Shown here piece by piece: positions 1-6,696 of a stretch of DNA of 39,708 nucleotides. The stretch is taken from positions 12,469-52,176 of the forward strand of contig MHVR01000004.1 in assembly GCA_001825315.1 (NCBI GenBank), in the 5' to 3' direction. Position numbers and translations under genes: made by a program. The notes under the pieces were generated by a model. The model ran no database searches. It saw only the letters and a program-made list of their open reading frames with translations, and was not told the DNA's origin. The stretch is from Candidatus Zambryskibacteria bacterium RIFCSPHIGHO2_02_FULL_43_14. Its GTDB lineage: Bacteria; Patescibacteriota; Minisyncoccia; Phycocordibacterales; Zambryskibacteraceae. The first letter of the stretch is position 1, and each line of letters opens with the position of its first letter.

Positions 1-1289
1 CTACCTTTCTCTGCCCTTGACCACTCGATACGGTTACCATGGCCGTTTTCAAACTGATTAAAACTTGATTCTATGTCATGGAGAATACTGGACGCTTCCG
101 CTTCGGTAGCGGCTGAGGTTACAACCCTGATATTAAGAGAAATGAGGGGACTCTTGAGTTTGCGAGTAAACTGTTCCAAAGATGTTTGATCGACTACTCC
201 AGCCCGTTTAACCTTTTCCTCTTTCTCTTTCTCGACTTTCTTCTGGCTCTTAAACATACCGAAGATTTCTTTGGCTACGAATGAACCGACTGACCGTTCA
301 ATTTCTTCCAAAGCGTCTCCGATTTTTTCTCCCTTTTTGATTTTTTCAATAGACTTTTCAGAAGCTTTAACGAGCTCATCTTGGCGCGCGCCAATAATAA
401 ACTGAACAGCTGCACCTTCGCCTTCTCGATCTATCTTCGAAAAGCTGTTGAGAATTGCTCCAAGAGGGTCGACGTCAAAAGTCTCATATGGTTTTAAAGG
501 ATAGAGAAAATGCTTCGATAATTTAGCATAAGAAGCGACAGAAGCTCCCGTATAATTAAAAATATTGTAGTCATCCTTATGTTCGTGGACATGGGCGTTT
601 GGAAAAATAGCGAGAATCTGTTTTTCAAACAACTCTTTACGTGCGGTGGGTATTGAAACATAAAAGATGAATTCGTCGCTACCGTTTGAATTAGCGATTT
701 CGACGGAGAACCAGCCGGGATCTTTTTTGTCCGCCGAAATGGAAAGCATGCCGGAATAAAATTGCTCCATGCCGGAGATGAGTTCCTTGAGCTGTTTATT
801 TTTTTCCTCTTCGGAAACTTCAGGTAAACTGACTTCAAAAAGAGTCATGTGAAGTGGTTTCCAGAGCTCACTTTTTTCTTTCAAATCGGAAATCGAATAT
901 CCTGAAGCAATAAATTGAACAAGAAAACGGTGGAAGTCGTCGAGGAGATGCGGATTGTTGAGTCTTTCAATAACCGTCATGGCATTTCTGATACCCTTTT
1001 TCTGAAGAATATCGATAAAAGGTTCCAGATCGCGATCATGGGTTTCTGGCGAGAGTTCGAGCACAATAGCTTCCACTTCTTTATCTTTGACGAGATACTC
1101 TGGATGGAGCACTTCCTGAGGTTTTGTCGTGACGTATTGCTTAACTGTTTCCTGGGTCGCCTGACGCGGGGTCATTTCTATACCACTTTCTTTAGCTTGT
1201 TCCGTCCGTAGAATGGTAGATTCGCGAAGACGAGTTAATTCTTCTTGCGGACTGGTAATCTGTGAGCCTTCAAGGCCGGTTTTTTCCAT
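1..1289 (-). CDS. N-terminal part of a large conjugation/type IV secretion-like ATPase (partial)
   Basis: An open frame of 429 codons runs from ATG at 1289 off the left edge; it is absent from the ORF track because it has no stop in the window. The visible protein is hydrophilic, with no signal peptide. It has a Lys/Glu-rich helical stretch (KKVEKEKEEKVKR) around residue 360 and then a segment (SLNIRVVTSAATEAEASSIL) that resembles the region preceding the ATPase domain in CPR proteins annotated as type IV secretion DNA-binding/TraD-like. The Walker motifs would lie beyond the edge, so the ATPase call is inference from family memory. The start is supported by a TATAAT box 7 nt upstream and no SD. 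It could be another CPR hypothetical family. Confidence 0.6.
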   Translation of the reverse strand, partial: MEKTGLEGSQITSPQEELTRLRESTILRTEQAKESGIEMTPRQATQETVKQYVTTKPQEVLHPEYLVKDKEVEAIVLELSPETHDRDLEPFIDILQKKGIRNAMTVIERLNNPHLLDDFHRFLVQFIASGYSISDLKEKSELWKPLHMTLFEVSLPEVSEEEKNKQLKELISGMEQFYSGMLSISADKKDPGWFSVEIANSNGSDEFIFYVSIPTARKELFEKQILAIFPNAHVHEHKDDYNIFNYTGASVASYAKLSKHFLYPLKPYETFDVDPLGAILNSFSKIDREGEGAAVQFIIGARQDELVKASEKSIEKIKKGEKIGDALEEIERSVGSFVAKEIFGMFKSQKKVEKEKEEKVKRAGVVDQTSLEQFTRKLKSPLISLNIRVVTSAATEAEASSILHDIESSFNQFENGHGNRIEWSRAEKG

Positions 1290-1296
1290 ATGTCAA

Positions 1297-1302
1297 ATTA
1301 TA
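1297..1302 (-). promoter_or_regulatory. -10 box for a leaderless start of the 1..1289 gene
   Basis: On the minus strand TATAAT is followed by 7 nt (TTGACAT) and then ATG. A polymerase using this box would start at or next to the A of the start codon, leaving no room for an SD. Confidence 0.6.
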
Positions 1303-1353
1303 CATGATTTTGCGCTCACTTCCGACCAAGTTTCAATTTGTGGCCCATTATAC

Positions 1354-1382
1354 TGCCTGCCCGCCGAGCCCGGCAGGCGGGG
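1354..1382. repeat. GC-rich palindromic repeat (REP-like)
   Basis: CCTGCC and GGCAGG arms flank a GC-rich centre in otherwise AT-rich spacer. This CCTGCC...GGCAGG type of hairpin occurs as a dispersed intergenic element in many CPR assemblies (from memory). The rest of 1383-1531 is AT-rich, with only a weak GTCTT/AAGAC hairpin and no gene that I can see. Confidence 0.5.
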
Positions 1383-1531
1383 ATTTCTAAACTCATAAAC
1401 TAGAGGGATTATATAAGAATCAGTCTTGTAGAATTAAGACCTCTAATTGTTGTATAAAGTCTATACCCTTTAAGTGTCGTTTTATAGTATTTAAAATTGA
1501 AAATTTCGGGAAACATTGAAGTTCACAGAGT

Positions 1532-1654
1532 TCACAAGTTCTTTATAAAATTCTTTAGCATACTTTTGAGTTGCTGGCGACCATAACCACTTTTCAAATA
1601 CTTTTCTCTCGCTCGTGCATCAGCATTATTCACAAATGCATAGACGTAATTCAT
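1532..1654 (-). pseudogene. C-terminal remnant of a GIY-YIG nuclease
   Basis: A 40-codon frame too short for the ORF track ends with AREKYLKSGYGRQQLKSMLK. This matches the conserved tail of small UvrC-like GIY-YIG endonucleases (EREKYLKSGxGR...KxxLKNY). The N-terminal GIY and YIG strands and the catalytic Arg/Glu part are missing. The upstream sequence goes straight into hairpins and tRNA-Glu, so this is most likely a decayed fragment and not an expressed gene. Full-length members are about 80-95 residues. Confidence 0.6.
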
Positions 1655-1665
1655 TTGGATTGATG

Positions 1666-1701
1666 AGGACGTCGAACGTCCTACATCGCGTTTAACGCGA
1701 T
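1666..1701 (-). terminator. Two tandem hairpins directly downstream of tRNA-Glu
   Basis: AGGACGT-CGA-ACGTCCT (7-bp stem) and ATCGCG-TTTAA-CGCGAT (6-bp stem) lie back to back. The second touches the last base of the tRNA. Neither has a good T-tract, so they may act in 3' processing or stability of the tRNA precursor instead of classical termination. Confidence 0.4.
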
Positions 1702-1772
1702 GACCCTACGGAGAATCGAACTCCGCTTCCAGCCTTGAGAAGGCTGTGTCCTAGCCGATAGACGATAGGGCC
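1701..1772 (-). tRNA. tRNA-Glu (anticodon CTC)
   Basis: The minus strand folds as a cloverleaf. The acceptor stem is GGCCCTA/TAGGGTC with one G-U pair, the D-arm is like E. coli tRNA-Glu (GTCT...AGGA), the anticodon stem CAGCC/GGCTG encloses loop TTCTCAA (anticodon CTC), and the T-arm is CGGAG-TTCGATT-CTCCG. The discriminator is A and CCA is not encoded (TCATCG follows), so a CCA-adding enzyme is needed. A possible promoter lies upstream (TTGATT, 17 nt, TATTCT). The GluRS in this same window lacks the anticodon-reading domain. Confidence 0.93.
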
Positions 1773-1881
1773 CTTCGACATTGCTCAGGGCAAGCCGTAA
1801 GAACAAGAATAATAGAAAATAGACGAGTAATCAAGAACGGATTTGTAGACAAAAATTATCCACAGTCAAGTGTTTTTGCTC

Positions 1882-1910
1882 TTGATTTAAAAAATGATAG
1901 GGGGTAATAT
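1882..1910 (+). promoter_or_regulatory. Promoter of the 1916-2098 RNA
   Basis: TTGATT and TAATAT are separated by exactly 17 nt. The expected start point falls at about 1916-1918, which is also where the first strong stem of the downstream RNA begins. Confidence 0.6.
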
Positions 1911-1915
1911 GAGTG

Positions 1916-2098
1916 CGTGAGTTGAGGTTGGAACAGTTCGGTCGGGATGCGACATCGCTCCCAACTAGACATTCCACCCTCGACCCACGGTCGTTCTTTC
2001 CGCCATCGTTCTCGTAACGATGGCACCAGCTCCCGGATAGATGTCTATCCACCAGTTCCCAAAAAAGCGGCCCTCCACCTAGGTGGCGGGGCTTTTTT
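1916..2098 (+). ncRNA. Candidate structured non-coding RNA, family not recognised
   Basis: The transcript unit has a -35/-10 promoter ending at 1910, about 180 nt without a convincing ORF, and a terminator. Predicted stems: P1 is long and interrupted, 1916-1933 with 1972-1989, including a G-U pair and matching single-base bulges. P2, 1944-1952/1955-1962 (GGGA.GCGA/TCGCTCCC), lies inside P1. P3, 2002-2010/2016-2024, has 9 perfect pairs (GCCATCGTT). P4 is 2035-2040/2045-2050 (GGATAG/CTATCC). P4 is flanked by near-identical CACCAGCTCCC and CACCAGTTCCC. I checked for SRP RNA (no GGAA loop motif), tmRNA, 6S, RNase P, 5S and T-box features and found no match. The minus-strand ORF 1831..2052 across it looks spurious. 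Confidence 0.6.
2067..2098 (+). terminator. Rho-independent terminator, probably bidirectional
   Basis: The stem is GCCC-x-CCACCT / AGGTGG-xx-GGGC followed by TTTTTT on the plus strand. On the minus strand the same hairpin is followed by CGCTTTTTT, so it can also end the copper operon coming from the right. Confidence 0.8.
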
Positions 2099-2111
2099 CA
2101 TATAGATAATA

Positions 2112-2498
2112 CTACTGAAATTCTATCTCGAACGGATACATTCCCATACCGCACATGCCTTGAAGGGTTAGAACTTGCTGACTGCCGATTTCTATATCTG
2201 TCGTATCTGACTGTGGTAAAACCTTGTTTATACCCAAGCTCGGAATACGGACTGATGATGAACAGTCAAATGTGCCGTTTGTATTGAAACGTATAACTGT
2301 AGGAATACCAGCCTTGGCAATACTTCTTCGCGGTTGATATCCGCCCTTGGCTCGTATTTCTATTACCTGTTTACCATCGACAACGCTGACATTATTGGCC
2401 GGTATTGAGTCGGCTGGCGAGACACCTCCTCTGGCAAGTACCAAAGCGCTGCCTATTAGGACTATTGCCACGGTAATTGAAATAACAGTTGCTTTCAT
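2112..2498 (-). CDS. Membrane-anchored cupredoxin-like copper-binding protein
   Basis: The protein is 128 aa from ATG 2498. One N-terminal hydrophobic segment (KATVISITVAIVLIGSALVLA) should act as signal peptide or anchor. A Greek-key style domain follows, with FDCSSS and the C-terminal CGMGMYPFEIEF typical of type-1 copper (cupredoxin_1) proteins, where Cys, Met and His/Cys side chains bind Cu. The probable role is extracytoplasmic copper binding or hand-off. It is the last gene of the copper cluster. I chose residue 16 of the track ORF as the start because TATAAT sits 7 nt before it (2506-2511), immediately after the upstream stop; the longer version would overlap the previous gene and add non-signal sequence. 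The terminator at 2067-2098 follows. Confidence 0.75.
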   Translation of the reverse strand: MKATVISITVAIVLIGSALVLARGGVSPADSIPANNVSVVDGKQVIEIRAKGGYQPRRSIAKAGIPTVIRFNTNGTFDCSSSVRIPSLGINKVLPQSDTTDIEIGSQQVLTLQGMCGMGMYPFEIEFQ

Positions 2499-2505
2499 AA
2501 ATGGA

Positions 2506-2511
2506 ATTATA
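2506..2511 (-). promoter_or_regulatory. Internal -10 box for leaderless cupredoxin transcript
   Basis: TATAAT begins right after the stop of the HMA-TauE gene and is followed by TCCATTT and then ATG. The cupredoxin may therefore be expressed independently of the CsoR-controlled operon. Confidence 0.55.
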
Positions 2512-3534
2512 TTAGAAATTAAACACCGGAGGCATGATGCCAATAATTACCATGCTATTGATGATGTTGAAGAGAGCGAACATAATCACGACGAGCCCGG
2601 CGGTTTTGAAGAAGATTCCCATCTTTGAACTCTGGTGAATACTGAATGAACTGAAGCTGATAAGCGCAAGTACAGGTAACGTGCCAAGGGCAAATGCCAG
2701 CATGGTTAATCCTCCTTGGAGGAAACTGCCGGTTGTGAGTGTGTATAACTGCATTGACTGGGTGAATCCGCACGGTAGGAAAAAAGTTGCCACGCCCACA
2801 AGAATTGGCGTGAATGTATGATTAAATTTCGACACTCCGCGCGCGTGCTTGGCAATGAATTTTGGCATCGACGGCTGGAACTTTTTCGCCCAATGAAATA
2901 CACCAAGCAGATTGATACCGAGAATAAGCATCACGATGCCGATAATCAAACTCAAGGCAAATGTTGCAGAGATATTTAAGGTAAAGGCTGAACCTATCGC
3001 ACCGATCACCCCGCCGAGAATGAAAAACGAGATAATGCGGCCGCTATGGAACATGAGCTGGGGTCTTACTTGGTCGCCCTCTTTGGCAAATGTTGCCGAC
3101 ATCGATAAGACTAAACTGCCAACCACTGCCATGCATGTCGAAAGCGATGCAATGATCCCAATTATGAATGCCGTGCTATAGGTGACATGATCAACATTTA
3201 CCAAGTTAACGATTCCCATTTTTTGGAGAAGCACGAACAAAACGGCAAAGGCCAGCGCTATCGGCAGTGCAATTTTGAAGTCGGACCATTTAGCTATATG
3301 TTTCTGTCTCTCGATAGAGAGCGTGTAGCCGTGCAGTTTTAGTACTTCGCTTAAGTCCCGTGCAACGTGTTCCGGCTCTTTGTCGCCAAAGTTGCCGGAT
3401 ACTTCAACATTAAGATGTTTAAGTGATGCTCTTACGTGAGAGATTTCTGATACATCGTTAAGTTCACTTTCTATCAGCACCACACACGCATGACAATGCA
3501 TACCGTTGACGTGGAATGTGTAGGTTTGTCGCAT
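2512..3534 (-). CDS. HMA domain fused to a TauE/UreH-type membrane transporter
   Basis: The protein is 340 aa from ATG 3534. Residues ~1-70 form a heavy-metal-associated domain with the motif GMHCHAC (CxxC). The rest carries about six to seven hydrophobic segments typical of the sulfite exporter TauE/SafE, UreH and DsbD_2 superfamily, with Cys in membrane positions (STCMAVV, FFLPCGFTQ). This fusion accompanies copper ATPases in many bacteria, and a role in copper or thiol movement across the membrane is inferred. The start is ambiguous: a GTG at 3558 gives 8 more residues. The ATG at 3534 places the HMA strand at the N-terminus as usual and has TATGGT 6 nt upstream. The gene is co-directional with all copper-cluster genes. 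Confidence 0.75.
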   Translation of the reverse strand: MRQTYTFHVNGMHCHACVVLIESELNDVSEISHVRASLKHLNVEVSGNFGDKEPEHVARDLSEVLKLHGYTLSIERQKHIAKWSDFKIALPIALAFAVLFVLLQKMGIVNLVNVDHVTYSTAFIIGIIASLSTCMAVVGSLVLSMSATFAKEGDQVRPQLMFHSGRIISFFILGGVIGAIGSAFTLNISATFALSLIIGIVMLILGINLLGVFHWAKKFQPSMPKFIAKHARGVSKFNHTFTPILVGVATFFLPCGFTQSMQLYTLTTGSFLQGGLTMLAFALGTLPVLALISFSSFSIHQSSKMGIFFKTAGLVVIMFALFNIINSMVIIGIMPPVFNF

Positions 3535-3580
3535 TATTCCACCATACAACATTTTCACAACAATTCATAATTATTAATTT

Positions 3581-4513
3581 TTAAATTCCGCACCCGCCCT
3601 GCTGCCGCTGCGGCGCGACTGTTTCTCCAGTACTAACCCCGCAACCGCTTCCGCTTCTTTGCTGTTGCGGTTCTGTGACTTGAGCAGCAATCTTTGCATA
3701 TCCCTGCGCGCTTGAGTAATTCATGCCAAGCATTTCCTGCGGATCCACATCTTTCCATTCAACACCTTTTCCTTTCATGTAAGAAGCAATTGTAAGATAG
3801 GTATCCGGAAACCAGTACGAATTCACGGCTAGGGCCGTTTTCCACATCTCTTGTTCGCTTACTCCCTGCGATGCCATGAGTTCCAAGAGTCCAAGCATAG
3901 CCATTCCGTGATTGCAGTCCGGAAAGTGGGTGGAATTGCCGCAACATGGCCTGTATATACCCCTCGACACTTTATCTACAAGCACCTGTTGTTCGGCAGT
4001 CAAATCAAAGAATATATGACGGCTGTAATGATCCATGGCATTGCCTTCGGCGATTGTCCAACCGCCTGTCGAGGCAAAGTTCCCGGCGCCTCCATATTTT
4101 GGATCTGTCATTTCACCTTGTTCTAAGATTTTGTTTTTACTGGCGAGACCCAAAGCCCAGAACAAATTAAGAAGGTACCCGGCGTTATCTTCGGTAAGCG
4201 TAAGTTTCCCGTTGTCTGTTCCGGACAATAAGTTTTCGTATTCATCAGTAAATTGCCCTCGCCCTTGGTAAAGAGCTCTGAATTTTTCTCCATCAATGGC
4301 TCCGACACTGACAAGTTTCGATCCGAGATCACCCCATGTGACGGGTAAAACTACATGCGCTCTTGGCAGAACGGCCTCCTCAAGCGCCGAAACGTAAGCA
4401 TTTTGTACTGCCGCTGTTTTATTTGGAGAGTCTTGCGGACCATAGAATATAGCTCCAGAAAGCATGGTCCCTGCTATGATAATGGCTAACGGTATAAGAT
4501 TTTTGTTTTCCAT
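3581..4513 (-). CDS. Conserved extracytoplasmic protein with CCGN...DCNHG motif, unknown function
   Basis: The protein is 310 aa. One N-terminal transmembrane segment (residues ~7-25) is followed by a large outer domain. The striking part is RPCCGNSTHFPDCNHGMAML near residue 190: three Cys and two His plus Met within 20 residues, followed by helical LLELMASQG. Upstream is an aromatic, acidic segment (GGWTIAEGNAMDHYSRH) with further His. The tail is Gly/Cys rich (GSGCGV and final GGCGI). These look like soft-metal ligands, and the gene sits between a small CC-tailed membrane protein and the HMA-TauE gene in a CsoR-headed operon. I do not recognise an enzymatic family. A role as an outer copper chaperone, store or oxidase-like factor is inference. 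Confidence 0.75.
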   Translation of the reverse strand: MENKNLIPLAIIIAGTMLSGAIFYGPQDSPNKTAAVQNAYVSALEEAVLPRAHVVLPVTWGDLGSKLVSVGAIDGEKFRALYQGRGQFTDEYENLLSGTDNGKLTLTEDNAGYLLNLFWALGLASKNKILEQGEMTDPKYGGAGNFASTGGWTIAEGNAMDHYSRHIFFDLTAEQQVLVDKVSRGIYRPCCGNSTHFPDCNHGMAMLGLLELMASQGVSEQEMWKTALAVNSYWFPDTYLTIASYMKGKGVEWKDVDPQEMLGMNYSSAQGYAKIAAQVTEPQQQRSGSGCGVSTGETVAPQRQQGGCGI

Positions 4514-4523
4514 ATTTTAAGTT

Positions 4524-4898
4524 TTAGCAACATTGCTTCATCTGTTCTTCAAGCTCGTGTACATGTTCTTTACTATCACTACTATCACTATTATCTTTAT
4601 GAACGAAGAGCTTGTAGGCAATGATGAGCAATACGATTAATTCAATTAAGATGGTAATTTTGGTGAGATTGGTAATCAGCACAAACGCAGCCGGCATGCC
4701 GATTGCAATTGTCGTAATTTTCCATCGGAGCGAATGGCGTTGGTAAGCAATGCCCACCACACTGCCGCCCATGAGAAGCGCGATAGGAAGTTGCAAGACT
4801 TCAAACGGCACGAGATGCCACGCGACAAGAGCGCTCATAACAAGCCAAAGGCCGCTTATCGTTACGCAGACCCAGCAGATTTTTAAGTGAGTAGTCAT
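4524..4898 (-). CDS. Small membrane protein of the copper cluster, C-terminal Cys pair
   Basis: The protein is 124 aa with three to four hydrophobic helices (residues ~7-30, 35-52, 60-80, 82-98). An acidic, Ser/His-containing tail (KDNSDSSDSKEHVHELEEQ) ends in MKQCC. Two further Cys lie in the first helix (CWVC). The function is not recognised; the terminal vicinal Cys and the His in the tail suggest metal or thiol chemistry. The next gene starts 10 nt downstream. TAATCT lies 8 nt before the ATG but may be incidental, because the ccdA-like stop is 11 nt upstream. Confidence 0.7.
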   Translation of the reverse strand: MTTHLKICWVCVTISGLWLVMSALVAWHLVPFEVLQLPIALLMGGSVVGIAYQRHSLRWKITTIAIGMPAAFVLITNLTKITILIELIVLLIIAYKLFVHKDNSDSSDSKEHVHELEEQMKQCC

Positions 4899-4909
4899 GG
4901 ATTAACAGA

Positions 4910-5689
4910 TTAGATGAATAATACGAGAATTCCCATAACAATCATGGCTATACCAGCCCACAACCGGACACTCTGGATTCTGGCTGTCTTCCATTCTTGC
5001 ATCTTGTCTACGACCAGCTTATCCGAGGTAATCCAGAGCACCGCCGCGAGGGGTATTATCAGAATGAGGTTGTAGAGGAAGAGATACCCAAATCCGGATA
5101 GATACGTCACTTGGTCTCTCAATAGTCCTATCACCATTAGATACGGACCGCCCATACAAGGGAACTGGCAGAGTCCTACCAAGAGCCCCAATCCGAATGC
5201 AGCGGGCAACGATACCTTCTCCATAAGCCTGCCCATCCACTTATGGGAGATAGCCGGTATCTTGAGTTTAATGGGGAAGTTCGGAAAGAATCTATTAAGG
5301 AGATTTAACAAACCGAATGTAATCAAGAGACCTGCTCCAAGCTTGCCCATGAAGTGCGGAGTGTTGAAGATGTGTAAGATTCTAAGGATTCCCAGTCCAA
5401 TTAGAAGATAAGCGGCAAATATTCCCGCAATGTAAGTGCCCCCAATCTGGATGATTTTCTTTCGGGTCATTTGCAGACCAAAAAGGAAAGCGACGGTTAT
5501 GAGGAGAATGGAGAATGAGCACGGGTGCACGCTATCGAGAATCGCCGCGATGAGCACGAGCGGTAGGAGCCATACACCCTGGTTACTTAAGTTCCAGATA
5601 AGTGGGGCGGTTACCGAGCTGTTTTTGAGTACTACAAGTCCGATAATGACGGCAACAACTACGGAAAGAATCGCTAGTATTCTTTTCAT
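4910..5689 (-). CDS. ccdA: CcdA/DsbD-type thiol-disulfide transmembrane transporter
   Basis: The protein is 259 aa with about seven hydrophobic segments. The two diagnostic Cys sites of the DsbD/CcdA membrane domain are present: DSVHPCSFSILL near residue 57 and GLCQFPCMGGPY near residue 170. The family moves reducing equivalents from cytoplasmic thioredoxin to outer thiol proteins. In this operon it would keep Cys ligands of the neighbouring outer proteins (DUF1573, CCGN protein, cupredoxin) reduced; that link is inference. It starts 5 nt after the DUF1573 stop, so it is translated from the same message. No soluble thioredoxin-like domain is attached. Confidence 0.8.
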   Translation of the reverse strand: MKRILAILSVVVAVIIGLVVLKNSSVTAPLIWNLSNQGVWLLPLVLIAAILDSVHPCSFSILLITVAFLFGLQMTRKKIIQIGGTYIAGIFAAYLLIGLGILRILHIFNTPHFMGKLGAGLLITFGLLNLLNRFFPNFPIKLKIPAISHKWMGRLMEKVSLPAAFGLGLLVGLCQFPCMGGPYLMVIGLLRDQVTYLSGFGYLFLYNLILIIPLAAVLWITSDKLVVDKMQEWKTARIQSVRLWAGIAMIVMGILVLFI

Positions 5690-5694
5690 AGGAA

Positions 5695-6195
5695 CTATGG
5701 AGTCACTATCGCTCTTATCTCAAACTGAAGCGTGCTACCCGACGCATCAGTAAGATAAATAAACCGATCAATTGCCCCGACACCAGCCGGTCCGTGAGCA
5801 TTCGGGTCGTATACGACCCTTATATCCCGCGACTCTCCGGCCTTGATAGTTTCGTTGGCGGGTGGAACATAGTTCATACCCTCCATACCGAACGGCCCCT
5901 TTTTTCCGTTGGCACTTTCTATATACGCGCTAGTACACATGCATGAAGTACTGATCTTTTTCACGTAGATATCCTTGTCCGAGGAATTGGTGACTTTAAA
6001 CACGTGGTCAACCAGCCCATTCCTCATGGATATTGTTCCGAAATCATACAAGGTTTCTAATGCTTGAAGAGCGTTGGCAGAAAGATTTGAGTTTGGGTTT
6101 GCCGAAACTCTATTCTGGGCCGAGCGACCCCACCACACGAGCCCTGCAATTCCAAGAATGACAATGAGAATACTGACAATCGTTTTGCTTTTCAT
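5695..6195 (-). CDS. Membrane-anchored DUF1573-domain protein
   Basis: The protein is 166 aa. An N-terminal anchor (residues ~5-23) precedes an Ig-like beta domain. YDFGTISMRNGLVDHVFKVTN is the canonical DUF1573 opening strand pair, and STSCMCTSA matches the conserved CxC-containing loop. DUF1573 proteins are outer or periplasmic with unknown biochemical role and often lie next to thiol-redox genes, as here with ccdA 5 nt downstream. The CxC in the loop is a plausible metal or redox site. No SD is visible. The 83-nt gap to the upstream gene holds no obvious terminator. Confidence 0.82.
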   Translation of the reverse strand: MKSKTIVSILIVILGIAGLVWWGRSAQNRVSANPNSNLSANALQALETLYDFGTISMRNGLVDHVFKVTNSSDKDIYVKKISTSCMCTSAYIESANGKKGPFGMEGMNYVPPANETIKAGESRDIRVVYDPNAHGPAGVGAIDRFIYLTDASGSTLQFEIRAIVTP

Positions 6196-6278
6196 TTGAT
6201 TTAGTTAATAGCACTAATAATGGACCTGAATAGGAATGGAGATGGCACGAAAGAAAGCTTGACTTTCAAACGCGCTTG

Positions 6279-6680
6279 CTAGATTGAGGGGCTATGTTCG
6301 AAAAGTGATAACCAGGAGATAAGTCGGTACTTGGTTAAATTAAATTCAGATCTATATTCTCTAAGTCGCTCTGTAATAAACTGACTATATAAAAATAAGA
6401 ACTTGAAAAGATAGGCAAAGCCTATTAGAGAAACTGTAACCAAAAGGATTGCGAAAATGACGAATGTGTTTATTGGAACATTAAATAGTGATTGGATAGC
6501 TGAAACATGGTGCTCCATAATGTTTTCAATACTTGTTGGGCAAGGAGCATTTGACATCAGCGAAACTGCGCAGTTTGACTGCTGATGGCCCATACCGTGA
6601 TCCAATGCTGTTAAGCCAAAAACAGCAATGAAGAGAAGACCTATTATAAGGAACGAAGAGGTGGTTGCTTTCATGTTCAT
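6279..6680 (-). CDS. Small Cys/His membrane protein of the copper cluster, unknown function
   Basis: The protein is 133 aa. The first helix (residues ~8-26) is followed by a short outer loop with HGMGHQQSNCAVSLMSNAPCP: two His, several Met and two Cys, a potential Cu(I) site. A second helix (residues ~68-95) leads to a basic cytoplasmic tail. No family is recognised by me. Similar short proteins with His/Met/Cys loops accompany copper or mercury genes in CPR genomes (from memory, low certainty). The start may also be the Met at codon 3. TATGCT lies 9 nt upstream of the ATG, so it may have its own promoter inside the operon. Confidence 0.65.
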   Translation of the reverse strand: MNMKATTSSFLIIGLLFIAVFGLTALDHGMGHQQSNCAVSLMSNAPCPTSIENIMEHHVSAIQSLFNVPINTFVIFAILLVTVSLIGFAYLFKFLFLYSQFITERLREYRSEFNLTKYRLISWLSLFEHSPSI

Positions 6681-6696
6681 GCGTATACTAGCATAT

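Noticed and set aside
494-838. Minus-strand 114-aa ORF and plus-strand ORFs 915-1398
   Set aside because: Shadows of the long open frame 1..1289, which has the coherent composition.
1831-2052. 73-aa minus-strand ORF
   Set aside because: It crosses the promoter and stems of the candidate RNA, has no recognisable domain and no SD or -10 placement of its own.
1916-2098. T-box leader or other riboswitch
   Set aside because: TGGCACC at 2021 resembles the T-box bulge but lies in the 3' arm of the perfect P3 stem, the rest of the T-box core is missing, and no co-directional gene follows the terminator.
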